A stretch of DNA of 64,000 nt, taken from the NCBI RefSeq assembly GCF_013307435.2, contig NZ_CP102845.1, positions 1,860,001-1,924,000 of the forward strand. Direction: 5' to 3'. The stretch's first letter is position 1, and each line of letters opens with the position of its first letter. The notes under the pieces are model-generated. The model had not been told where the DNA came from. It ran no database searches and saw only the letters and a program-made list of their open reading frames with translations. Positions 45,745 through 53,861 of the stretch are shown one piece after another. The stretch is from Microvirga terrae (GTDB taxonomy: Bacteria; Pseudomonadota; Alphaproteobacteria; Rhizobiales; Beijerinckiaceae). Made by a program: the position numbers and the translations under genes.

Positions 45745-46428
45745 TTACCGATTCGCCGTGGTGGTGGGCGACGACACGATTCCGCCGAGCGACACCCAGC
45801 CGATCGTGTCCTGGCTCTCGCGCTTGATGTAGACGTAGCCGGTGCGGTGCCAGGGCAGGACCGACGAGGTCTTGTTGTCGAGGACGAAGTCGCCCCGGGT
45901 GGTGCGGACCATGAGAACCGCGTGGCCTTCGCCGAGCTCGTCGATCACGACCGTCATCCGCATGGCGCGGCGGGGCAGGCCCGCCTCGGCGAGGAGCTTG
46001 CGCTTCAGGAGCTGGAAATCCTCGCAGTCGCCACGGCCGTCATCGGGAAATCCCCACACGTCGACGACGCCCCAATGGTCGGCATCCGTCACCGCCTTGA
46101 TGCTGGAATTCACGCGCTGATTCACCGACACGATGGTCTTCCAGACCTGGGGCGTCAGGTCGATCGTGTCCGGCTCGGCCGTGTTCACGACGCATTCGGA
46201 CCGAAAGTTTTCACAGAACTGCGACCAGCCCTGGAGGGGCTTGGCGGTGCCCATGCTCGAGATCGGAGCGGTGGAAACGGGCAGAGCGGCCAGGGTCTGA
46301 GCCTGAGCGGCGGTGCCGACGACCAGGAGGGACAGGGCGAGAAACGTCGTTTTGACGACGGTGCCGATGGAGGCAGGCTTCTCATTTACGCCACAGAAAA
46401 GGCTGTTCTTGAAATAAACCTTCCGCAT
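45745..46428 (-). CDS. Transglutaminase-like cysteine peptidase, BTLCP family (C93)
   Basis: The 227-residue protein has an N-terminal membrane/signal segment (VVKTTFLALSLLVVGTAAQAQ, about 25-45) and the papain-like triad of BTLCP proteins: Cys135 in GRGDCEDFQLLKRK, His169 in GEGHAVLMVRT and Asp184 in DFVLDN. In Pseudomonas the relative LapG cleaves a surface adhesin under c-di-GMP control. This one may similarly process an exported protein. No LapD-like or adhesin gene is near. Confidence 0.88.
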   Translation of the reverse strand: MRKVYFKNSLFCGVNEKPASIGTVVKTTFLALSLLVVGTAAQAQTLAALPVSTAPISSMGTAKPLQGWSQFCENFRSECVVNTAEPDTIDLTPQVWKTIVSVNQRVNSSIKAVTDADHWGVVDVWGFPDDGRGDCEDFQLLKRKLLAEAGLPRRAMRMTVVIDELGEGHAVLMVRTTRGDFVLDNKTSSVLPWHRTGYVYIKRESQDTIGWVSLGGIVSSPTTTANR

Positions 46429-46715
46429 GCCCCACCAGCCGGTTAACGTTCTTTTAACCAAACTGACATGGTTGCATTTTCGGCTCAAGCGGAAAGTAAA
46501 AGGTGAGTTAACGCGTCGCGGCCCAACCGGTTCCAACATGGTTAACAAAAACTTCGATGCGCCGGTGAGCGAAGCCGGCGCGTCCTGTGCGGACCACGCC
46601 GAAAGCTGCCAAGCCGTTGGTTTCTCTCGACGGCCGACCCGGATCGGCGCTAGTCAGGCGATGAACCGAACGCCGCCACCGGGATCCCGGCCGGTGGCCA
46701 GACAAAAAGCACGTT

Positions 46716-47531
46716 ATGTCCCCAAACCCGCCCCGTGTCCGCGAGCCGATTCTCAACCTGCCGGCCACCATCAGCCTGTGCCTGGCGGTGCTGATCGGCA
46801 TCCATGGCGTCCGGCTGCTTCTGTCCGATGAAACCGACTTCACGATCGTCATCGACGGGGCGGTGATCCCGGCGCGCTGGGCCGTCGCTTTTGGGGGCGT
46901 TCAGGTCGAAGAGATCATGCGGTCCCTGGGCGAGGGCGTTCCGGACGATACGGTCACGCCCATGATGGCGCTCGCGCAATACGTGCTGGCCTCGGACGAG
47001 GGGCGACCCTGGACGGCGTTGACCTATGCGTTCCTGCACGGCTCATGGGCCCATGTGTTGATCAACAGCGTCTGGCTCGCCGCCTTCGGAACGCCGATCG
47101 TCCGGCGCTGCGGCGCCGGCCGGTTCTTCGTCCTGTCGGCGGCCGCCGCCGTGTGCGGAGCCATCGTGTACGCGGTCATGAATCCCTTTCAGGTGCTGCC
47201 GATGATCGGCGCGTCCGGCGCCGTGTCCGGGCTGATGGCGGCCGCCTCCTGGTTCATGTTCGCCCCGGCTTCGTGGCATCGGGAAGGGCGGCTGACGCAG
47301 CCGCACGAGCGGCCGCGCGAAACCCTCGGGCACATGGTGCGCAACCGGCAGGTCCTGATCTTCCTCGGGATCTGGTTTGCCGCGAACTACATCTTCGCCT
47401 TCGTCCAGCCGCTGGGGATGATGGATGCGAGCATCGCCTGGGAGGCGCATATCGGCGGCTTCCTGGCAGGGCTTCTCATTTTCCCCCTTCTGGACCCGCT
47501 CCCGGCCCGGCCCAGCCGTATCTCGGCTTGA
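46716..47531 (+). CDS. Rhomboid family intramembrane serine protease
   Basis: The 271-residue protein has six predicted membrane helices with the catalytic Ser167 in MIGASGAVSGLM and His245 in WEAHIGGFLAG, plus HGSWAHVLINSVWL (His108, His113, Asn117) in the second conserved helix. It cleaves membrane segments within the inner membrane; substrates are unknown. The segment 46429-46715 upstream is 287 bases with no gene seen. Confidence 0.92.
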   Translation: MSPNPPRVREPILNLPATISLCLAVLIGIHGVRLLLSDETDFTIVIDGAVIPARWAVAFGGVQVEEIMRSLGEGVPDDTVTPMMALAQYVLASDEGRPWTALTYAFLHGSWAHVLINSVWLAAFGTPIVRRCGAGRFFVLSAAAAVCGAIVYAVMNPFQVLPMIGASGAVSGLMAAASWFMFAPASWHREGRLTQPHERPRETLGHMVRNRQVLIFLGIWFAANYIFAFVQPLGMMDASIAWEAHIGGFLAGLLIFPLLDPLPARPSRISA

Positions 47532-47667
47532 AACCGACATGGTTTGCCCCAATCATCCTAAGGCTGATGGAGGGTTTTCGCCCCGCTGTCATGGGGGCGC
47601 CCTCAGGATCAGCCTTGCGGATGCGGGGCCTGACGGCCCTCGCCGTTCGCACAACGGGAGGGAATGA

Positions 47668-48099
47668 ATGATCGTCAATCGAATCCTTTCGCTCAAGGGC
47701 CGCGAGGTTGCCACCATCGAGCCGGGCCGATCGTTGAGCGAAGCCGCCGGGGTTCTCGCGGAGCGCAGAATTGGTGCCCTACTCATCGTGGACGGTCATC
47801 GGCCGGTCTCCGGCATCATCTCGGAGCGCGACATCGTGCGCGCCGTCGCGGCCCATGGGGCCAAGGCTCTGGACGAGCCGGTCTCCCGGTTCATGACGGA
47901 GAAGGTCATCACCTGCACGGGCGAAACATCCATCAACGACGTGATGGAGCTCATGACCCAGCAGAAGTTCCGGCACATCCCCGTGGTCGAAGGCGGACGC
48001 CTGTCCGGCATTGTGTCGATCGGAGACGTGGTGAAGCTGCGCCTCGAGGAGGTCGAGGCGGAGACTCAGGCGATCAAGGAGTACATCGCGACCGCCTGA
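47668..48099 (+). CDS. Two-CBS-domain protein
   Basis: The 143-residue protein is a CBS pair: residues 1-60 (LSEAAGVLAERRIGALLIV, GIISERDIVRAVA) and 75-135 (MTEKVITC, MELMTQQKFRHIPVV, GIVSIGDVVKLRLEE). CBS pairs bind adenosyl ligands such as AMP, ATP or SAM and sense energy state. A partner enzyme is not adjacent. Its stop codon abuts that of the convergent patatin gene with no intervening base. Confidence 0.92.
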   Translation: MIVNRILSLKGREVATIEPGRSLSEAAGVLAERRIGALLIVDGHRPVSGIISERDIVRAVAAHGAKALDEPVSRFMTEKVITCTGETSINDVMELMTQQKFRHIPVVEGGRLSGIVSIGDVVKLRLEEVEAETQAIKEYIATA

Positions 48100-49110
48100 T
48101 CAGGTTGCCTGCGTCTCCTGCAGCAATTCCAGAATATCCGGCAGGGCACGCTCGGTGGCCTGCCGGCCCAGCGCGACGCATTCCCGGGCCCGGTGGAATT
48201 CGAACAGACCCATCTTGGCGAGCTTGGGCGCCACCATGATGTCGGGCGGATCTCCCGCAAGCCGCGAGCGGGCGATGCGGTCCTGGGTGATGTTGAAGGC
48301 GTCCACCATCACGGTAGCGAGGCCCGGCGCGTTCGGCTTGCGCGGCTTGTCCCCGCGATGTCCCGGGAAGATGCCCCAGCGCCGGGGCGCCTCATCGATC
48401 GCTTCCTCGATCTCCTGCTCGTCGCTCGTCCCCGCATCGTAGGACTGGATCACGGTGCCGCGCACGCGCACCTCGCCGTTGAGGTTCACGCAGATGACGA
48501 TGTCGGCGCCGAGCGCCCGAGCGGCCGTGATGGGGATGGGGTTCACGAGGGCTCCGTCCATGAGCCAGCGCCCGCCGATCATCACGGGGTCGAACACGCC
48601 CGGCAGGGCATAGGAGGCCCTCATGGCCTGGACGAGGGGGCCGCGCGTCAGCCAGATCTCATGGCCGCTCACGAGTTCGGTCGCGATGGTGCAGAACTTG
48701 ACCGGCAGGGTCTCGACCCGGCGGTCCATCAGATCCTGGTCGAGAAGTCGCTGCAGGCGCCCGCCGGCGATCAGGCCCGCGCCGCTGAAATGGAAGTCGA
48801 GAAGACCCATGACCCGCCGCTTGGTCAGCGACAGGGCGAAGGCCTCGAGCTCGTCGAGCTTGCCGGCCGCGTAGCAGCCGCCGACCACGGCGCCGATCGA
48901 GGAGCCGGCGATCACGTCCGGCACGATGCCGGCCTCGTTGAGGACCCTCAGGACGCCGATGTGGGACCAGCCCCGCGCGGCGCCTCCGCCCAGCGCCAGC
49001 CCGATCTTCGCCTTCGCTCGGGGATCGCGTTCGGCCGGAGGCTTGGTCTCGACCGCTCCTCCGCCACCCCCTGAACCGGCGCTGCGCCGGGCAATCCCGT
49101 CCCACAACAT
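48100..49110 (-). CDS. Patatin-like phospholipase family protein
   Basis: The 336-residue protein has the glycine-rich oxyanion motif GLALGGGAARGWSHIGVL, the serine elbow GSSIG (GxSxG) and the catalytic Asp in DGALVNPIP, the patatin Ser-Asp dyad. It resembles RssA-type cytoplasmic esterases. The start at 49110 follows a TTGGAG site; the frame is open upstream to 49188. Substrate unknown, probably a phospholipid. Confidence 0.92.
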   Translation of the reverse strand: MLWDGIARRSAGSGGGGGAVETKPPAERDPRAKAKIGLALGGGAARGWSHIGVLRVLNEAGIVPDVIAGSSIGAVVGGCYAAGKLDELEAFALSLTKRRVMGLLDFHFSGAGLIAGGRLQRLLDQDLMDRRVETLPVKFCTIATELVSGHEIWLTRGPLVQAMRASYALPGVFDPVMIGGRWLMDGALVNPIPITAARALGADIVICVNLNGEVRVRGTVIQSYDAGTSDEQEIEEAIDEAPRRWGIFPGHRGDKPRKPNAPGLATVMVDAFNITQDRIARSRLAGDPPDIMVAPKLAKMGLFEFHRARECVALGRQATERALPDILELLQETQAT

Positions 49111-49199
49111 CAATCGACTCCAAGGCATCCCGTCTCGTTCCTGACGGCCTTCCGTGAAAGCCGCATGAAGGATGCCCTCAAGTTTCAATTAGGACTGGT

Positions 49200-50354
49200 T
49201 CATGAAAACTGAACAGTGGAGCGCTGCAAAGCGCGCTGCGACAAAATGATGATGATGAAGGCGAAGCCGATCAGCAGGCCCAGCATGGCGCGCAGGCTGA
49301 AGATTTCGCCTCCGAATCCGATCAGCGGAGGGCCGAGCAGCAGGCCGCCATACCCCAGAGTCGCCACCATGGCGACGCCCATGCTGGGCGGAAGATCCTT
49401 CATCTGTCCCGCGGCGCTGAACAGCACCGGCACCGCGTTGGCGAGGCCGATCCCGACCAGGGCGAAGCCGATCGAGGCTGGCAGGGGCTGAGGCAGGAGC
49501 ATGGCAAGGGCCAGGCCGAAGGCCGAGAGCAGGCCGCCGAGCTGCAGGGTCCGGATGCGGCCGAGGTGCCGGACGACGAAGTCGCCCATGAAGCGGCAGA
49601 CCGTCATGGCGAGGGAGAACGCGGCAAAGCCCGTGACAGCCGCCTCGAGGCTCGCGCCCGCGACGGTCTGGAGATAGATGGCCGACCAGTCGACCATGGC
49701 GCCCTCGACGATGAAGCAGAACATGGCGAGCACGGCCAGGAGGATGACGCTCCCCCGGGGCCAGGCGAAGCCGTGGCCTTCGCTGGGCCGCTCCTTCTCC
49801 CCAAGGGCCCAGAACGCCGCCGGAAGGAACAGGAGACCCATCCCGAGGCAGGAGATGACCAGGGTCGGGACGATCCCGACATCGAGCGCGATGAGGAGGC
49901 CCGAGGCTCCGGCCCCGGCCAGACCTCCAAGGCTGAAGAAGGCGTGGAAGGACGACATGATCGCCGAGCCCCAGGCCTTCTCGACCACGGTGGCATTGGT
50001 GTTCATGGCGATGTCCATGGTGCCGTTGCAGGCCCCGGCCACGAGGGCGGCGGCCACGAACAGGCTCAAGGACGGGGCAAGGCCCGGGAGCATCAGGGCG
50101 GCTGCGAACGAGAATGCCGCCGCGACCGTCATGGTGCGGCTGCCGACCACCGCCACGGCCCAGCCGATGATCGGCATGAGCGCCACCGCGCCGAGGGAGA
50201 AGGCCAGCAGCCCGAGACTGAGCTGGCCATCGGACAGGCCGAGGGATTCCTTGAACCGGGGAAGCTGGGCCGCCCAGGTGCCGATGCCGAACCCGTTGCC
50301 GAAGAAGAGGGCGCTGGCTGCCAGCCGCGCGGGGAGAAGGTCTTGTCGTGTCAT
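49200..50354 (-). CDS. Major facilitator superfamily transporter
   Basis: The 384-residue protein has about 12 hydrophobic helices and starts MTRQDLLPARLAASALFFGN. Charged loops contain typical MFS residues (FVVRHLGRIRTLQ near the middle). It resembles the group of inner-membrane exporters or importers without characterised substrate, similar to YbjJ-like proteins. It is a single-gene unit downstream of hisI on the same strand. Confidence 0.9.
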   Translation of the reverse strand: MTRQDLLPARLAASALFFGNGFGIGTWAAQLPRFKESLGLSDGQLSLGLLAFSLGAVALMPIIGWAVAVVGSRTMTVAAAFSFAAALMLPGLAPSLSLFVAAALVAGACNGTMDIAMNTNATVVEKAWGSAIMSSFHAFFSLGGLAGAGASGLLIALDVGIVPTLVISCLGMGLLFLPAAFWALGEKERPSEGHGFAWPRGSVILLAVLAMFCFIVEGAMVDWSAIYLQTVAGASLEAAVTGFAAFSLAMTVCRFMGDFVVRHLGRIRTLQLGGLLSAFGLALAMLLPQPLPASIGFALVGIGLANAVPVLFSAAGQMKDLPPSMGVAMVATLGYGGLLLGPPLIGFGGEIFSLRAMLGLLIGFAFIIIILSQRALQRSTVQFS

Positions 50355-50437
50355 CGGGCTTTCCTAACCCGAGCAAGCGCAGACTGCACCCGCTTCATGG
50401 AGGATGGCAGCCCTCGATTTTTGGGAGGACTGTCGTC

Positions 50438-50854
50438 TCAATCGATCACGAGGCGGGGCTCGTCGCCGGAGGTCTCGATCCTCCGGTAGAAGCAGGAGCG
50501 GCGTCCCGTATGGCAGCAGCCGCCGTCGCCCGCCACCTGCACCTTCAGGAGCAGGGCGTCCTGATCGCAGTCGACCCGCATCTCCTTGACGGTCTGGATC
50601 TGACCGCTCGTCGCCCCCTTGTGCCAGAGCTCGCCCCGCGAGCGGGACCAGTACCAGGCCTCGCCGGTCTCGATCGTCTTGGCGAGAGCTGCGGCGTTCA
50701 TGTGGGCGACCATCAGGATCTCGCCGGTGGCCGCATCCGTCGTGACGCAGGTGATCAGCCCCTCGGGCCCGAAGCGGGGCGACAGGACGGTTCCCTCCTC
50801 GAGCTCCGCCTTGGAGCCGGGAACGGGAAAGAGGCCAGCCGGCGACGTGCTCAT
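50438..50854 (-). CDS. hisI: Phosphoribosyl-AMP cyclohydrolase
   Basis: The 138-residue protein has the HisI metal-binding residues in [17 protein letters not shown] and [15 protein letters not shown], plus [18 protein letters not shown]. It opens the purine ring of phosphoribosyl-AMP in histidine synthesis. The HisE domain is absent, as in many alphaproteobacteria. It follows folE by 8 bp, so the two are co-transcribed. Confidence 0.96.
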   Translation of the reverse strand: MSTSPAGLFPVPGSKAELEEGTVLSPRFGPEGLITCVTTDAATGEILMVAHMNAAALAKTIETGEAWYWSRSRGELWHKGATSGQIQTVKEMRVDCDQDALLLKVQVAGDGGCCHTGRRSCFYRRIETSGDEPRLVID

Positions 50855-50862
50855 GGGAGACC

Positions 50863-51495
50863 TCAGCCCCGGCCGCCGCGAACGAGGGTCAGGAAGCGCA
50901 CCTGCTCGGCCGGGTCCTCCTTGAAGACGCCGGTGAACTGGGTGGTCAGCGTCAGGGCACCCGCCTTCTGGATGCCGCGCATGGACATGCACATGTGCTC
51001 GGCCTCGATCATGACCGCGACGCCGCGGGGCTCGAGCGCATCCACCATGGCCCTGGCGATCTGAGCCGTCATGGTCTCCTGCGTCTGCAGCCGGCGCGCA
51101 TAGGCGTCGACCAGGCGGGCGAGCTTCGACAGGCCGACGACCCCCTTGGTGGGATAATAGGCCACATGCGCCACGCCGAAGAACGGCACCATGTGGTGCT
51201 CGCAATGGGAGTAGAAGGGGATGTCGCGCACGAGCACGATGTCGTCATAGCCTTCAACCTCGGCGAAGATCTTGTCGAGGATCTCGGACGGGTCCTCCCC
51301 GTAGCCGGAGTAGAATTCCTTGAACGCCTTCACCACGCGCTTCGGGGTATCCTGCAGACCCTCGCGGGTCGGATCGTCGCCGGCCCAGCGGAGCAGGGTG
51401 CGGACGGCCGCTTCGGCTTCTTCCCGCGACGGGACACCAGACTTGTCGACGGCTGTACTCAGACGCGTGGACAGGGACTTGACCACATCACTCAC
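50863..51495 (-). CDS. folE: GTP cyclohydrolase I
   Basis: The 210-residue enzyme has the zinc and catalytic segment [20 protein letters not shown] and [21 protein letters not shown]. It makes dihydroneopterin triphosphate from GTP, the entry to folate. The C-terminus [11 protein letters not shown] is slightly extended. The start [16 protein letters not shown] is plausible. Both FolE and HisI open a purine ring, which may explain the pairing. Confidence 0.97.
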   Translation of the reverse strand: MSDVVKSLSTRLSTAVDKSGVPSREEAEAAVRTLLRWAGDDPTREGLQDTPKRVVKAFKEFYSGYGEDPSEILDKIFAEVEGYDDIVLVRDIPFYSHCEHHMVPFFGVAHVAYYPTKGVVGLSKLARLVDAYARRLQTQETMTAQIARAMVDALEPRGVAVMIEAEHMCMSMRGIQKAGALTLTTQFTGVFKEDPAEQVRFLTLVRGGRG

Positions 51496-51654
51496 GTGGA
51501 GCCTCTTTCTTCAACTTTCGAACCGAGGCAGCTTCGCGCCCAGCGGTTTCTATTCTCTTTCTCGACAGCCCTGCGGCAACCGCTGTCGCAGAACTCATTC
51601 ACAGGGCTTATATAGGTATATGAGCACATTCCCAACCGTCATCTCGTGGCCGTC

Positions 51655-52101
51655 ATGCTGAACGACATCTACAGCCGGCGCATTCTCGAGCTCGCGGCCG
51701 ACATTCCCCATCTGGGGCGGCTGCCCGAACCCGATGCGTCCGCGACCGCGCATTCCAGGCTCTGCGGCTCGACCGTAACTGTCTATGTGAAGCTTGAAGA
51801 CAACGTCGTGACGGCTTTCGCCCATGAAGTGAAGGCTTGCGCTCTTGGGCAGGCCTCGTCGTCCATCATGGGGCGGAATATAATCGGCGCGACCATAGAT
51901 GAGCTTCGCGGGGTGCGCGATGCGGCAAGTCGTCTGCTCAAGGCCGGCGGGGAGGCGCCTCAGGGCAAGTGGGAGGACCTCAAGGTGTTGGAGCCGTTGA
52001 GGGATTACAAGGCTCGCCACGCCTCGATCCTGCTCACCTTCGATGCGGTCGTCGACGCGCTCGACCAGATCGAGGCCCGACGCGTCGAACGCGTTGGATA
52101 A
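51655..52101 (+). CDS. NifU/IscU-like protein with altered scaffold residues
   Basis: The 148-residue protein has the IscU/SufU fold: LNDIYSRRILELAADIPHLG, RLCGSTVTVYVKLEDN and VKACALGQASSSIMG. Two of the three cysteines that hold the nascent Fe-S cluster are present. The third position, normally Cys, reads RHASILL (Ala), and the usual Asp after the first Cys-Gly is Ser. This changes the expected scaffold chemistry. It converges on the radical SAM gene. Confidence 0.85.
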   Translation: MLNDIYSRRILELAADIPHLGRLPEPDASATAHSRLCGSTVTVYVKLEDNVVTAFAHEVKACALGQASSSIMGRNIIGATIDELRGVRDAASRLLKAGGEAPQGKWEDLKVLEPLRDYKARHASILLTFDAVVDALDQIEARRVERVG

Positions 52102-52156
52102 ATGCCTAAAGGGTCGGGCCCGGATGCGGAGCTGCGTCCGGGCCCGATTCTCCGGT

Positions 52157-53188
52157 CTAGGCGGGCACCGCCATCGCCAAGCCGCGCCGCGCGATTCGGG
52201 CGCGGTCATCCTCGGAGCCGTAGCGCCGGTCCAGGGTCCGGGTCGTGTCGGCCCAGTCGGCCATGGTCCTGACCTTTCCCATCTGCTCGGCCACGAAGGG
52301 ATCGGAGCGCCAGGCCTGCGCCCGCGGCCAGAGGACCTCCAGCGGCTCGTGAAGGACGTTGCCGATCTTCGCCTCGTAGATCGGGAAGGCCCGGAGACCG
52401 CCATCGGGCTCGATCTGCAGGATATCCAGGTCGACGAGACTCGACCCGGGACTGGGCAGGAAATACCGGACGTCGGTCACCGAGATGCGGGGGCCGCCGT
52501 CGTGGCGGGCGGCAAAGCGCCGACCGACATCGATCATGTCGACCAGCTCATCGATGGTGAGGAGCCCGGTGGTCTCGAAGGCCCGCTCGGCCGCCAGACC
52601 GGAGGGGATGACGGCGCCGAAGCGGATGAAGTCGAGCCTCGGGAAGCGCTCGACGGCCGCATCGACGAAGCGCTCCAGGTCCGCCTCCTCGGCGCCCGGG
52701 CGGGTGAGGGTATAGTCGATTCCCAGCGTGTAGCATGTCCGTCCGGCGGCCCTGCGTTCATCCTTGACCCGGTGCAGGATATCCAGCGCTTTCATGCCGC
52801 GCTCGAAGGCGCCGGCGCGCCCGCGGACGGCATCGTGGATCGCCGCGTCGGCGCCGTCGACGCTCACGGCGACGCCCGAGACCGAATCGACCAGCGCGGC
52901 AGCGGACCTCTCCTTCATCGACCAGCCTGTCGTGAACAGGGTCACCTCGACGCCGGCGTCATGAAGGCGCTTCATGGCCTCGACCGCCCAGGGGACGGAC
53001 ATCGGTTCGCCGCCGCTGAACATCACGTTCTCGGCCTGGGCGCCGAGCATCACGTCGACGACCCGCATGGCGGCGGCCCGGTCCAGCGTGCGGGCCGGCC
53101 GGCGCCCGGATTCCGAATAGCAATGTCCGCACCTGAGCGGGCAGTTATAGGTAATATCCCAGATGAATTTCCTGATTTTAACAGTCAT
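52157..53188 (-). CDS. Radical SAM protein, possible peptide-modifying enzyme
   Basis: The 343-residue protein begins MTVKIRKFIWDITYN with the radical SAM cluster motif C16-x3-C20-x2-C23 (CPLRCGHC) and the SAM-binding MFSGGEP. Only one further Cys is present (GRTCYTLG), so no SPASM or twitch auxiliary cluster is likely. The C-terminal stretch LQIEPDGGLRAFPIYEAK, then IGNVLHEPLEVLW, resembles a SPASM region that has lost its Cys. A 22-codon frame lies 86 bases upstream on the same strand. ATG at 53188 follows TTCGGAG. Confidence 0.85.
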   Translation of the reverse strand: MTVKIRKFIWDITYNCPLRCGHCYSESGRRPARTLDRAAAMRVVDVMLGAQAENVMFSGGEPMSVPWAVEAMKRLHDAGVEVTLFTTGWSMKERSAAALVDSVSGVAVSVDGADAAIHDAVRGRAGAFERGMKALDILHRVKDERRAAGRTCYTLGIDYTLTRPGAEEADLERFVDAAVERFPRLDFIRFGAVIPSGLAAERAFETTGLLTIDELVDMIDVGRRFAARHDGGPRISVTDVRYFLPSPGSSLVDLDILQIEPDGGLRAFPIYEAKIGNVLHEPLEVLWPRAQAWRSDPFVAEQMGKVRTMADWADTTRTLDRRYGSEDDRARIARRGLAMAVPA

Positions 53189-53274
53189 TATTCGTGCTCC
53201 GAAGGATGCCCGGCGGCTCAAGCAGAAGGAAGGGCAACGAAATTAAGTATCTGTCACACGTTATATAGATGCCA

Positions 53275-53343
53275 CTATGCGGTGGTTGAGTCTTTGAAGG
53301 ATCGCACGATATAACGGTCAAATCTCAGGTTGTACTTGCGCAT
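53275..53343 (-). CDS. Candidate 22-residue precursor peptide upstream of the radical SAM gene
   Basis: A complete short frame starts MRKYNLRF and ends KDSTTA. It is rich in Arg/Lys (6) and aromatics (Tyr4, Phe8, Tyr11, Phe16), as seen in many substrates of peptide-modifying radical SAM enzymes. It is on the same strand as the enzyme and lies in AT-richer DNA. Against it: no good ribosome binding site close to the ATG, and short frames occur by chance. No homologue is known to me. Confidence 0.35.
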   Translation of the reverse strand: MRKYNLRFDRYIVRSFKDSTTA

Positions 53344-53392
53344 GTATGCCGTAGAGTCACCCCACTGGAATCGTGTAACAACATTACGTCAA

Positions 53393-53785
53393 ATGAAGCT
53401 GGATCGAGGAATGGGCGTGGGAAACAGGGTTCCTGAGCGAGCAGCGAAGCGCTTCCCCCGCCGGGCCGCCCACGTGGCGATCCGGGGCTACCAGCTCACG
53501 CTCTCCGGCCTGATCGGTCGCCAGTGCCGTCACTTGCCATCATGCTCGGAATACACCGATGAGGCGATCCAGCTGCACGGCTTCTGGCCGGGCGGCTGGA
53601 TGGGACTCGCCCGAATCTGCCGTTGCGGCCCGTTCGGCACCCACGGCATCGACCTGGTGCCCGAAACATTGCCCGACGGCGCGGCCTGGTATAAGCCCTG
53701 GGCCTATGGCCGCTGGCGGGGCGTCAACGCGCCGGAAACCGCCCCGGCGATCACCTGCGATTCAGTCGAACCTGACGGCGGCTGA
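53393..53785 (+). CDS. yidD: Membrane protein insertion efficiency factor YidD
   Basis: The 130-residue protein contains the YidD core [40 protein letters not shown] and [17 protein letters not shown], with its conserved cysteines. YidD helps YidC insert inner-membrane proteins. No rnpA or yidC is adjacent, as often in this order. Start is uncertain; 53393 and 53411 are both ATG. The C-terminal extension after DLVPE is longer than in E. coli. Confidence 0.93.
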   Translation: MKLDRGMGVGNRVPERAAKRFPRRAAHVAIRGYQLTLSGLIGRQCRHLPSCSEYTDEAIQLHGFWPGGWMGLARICRCGPFGTHGIDLVPETLPDGAAWYKPWAYGRWRGVNAPETAPAITCDSVEPDGG

Positions 53786-53861
53786 GCTCGCGTCCCTCTC
53801 AACGCCCCGTCGGCCCCGCTTACCTGCTCCGTTGGCAGGAGTGAGCCAGGAGAACCATTCG

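Noticed and set aside
53275..53343. Identification of the short ORF as PqqA (PQQ precursor)
   Set aside because: The conserved Glu-x3-Tyr of PqqA is absent and no pqqB-E gene is nearby.
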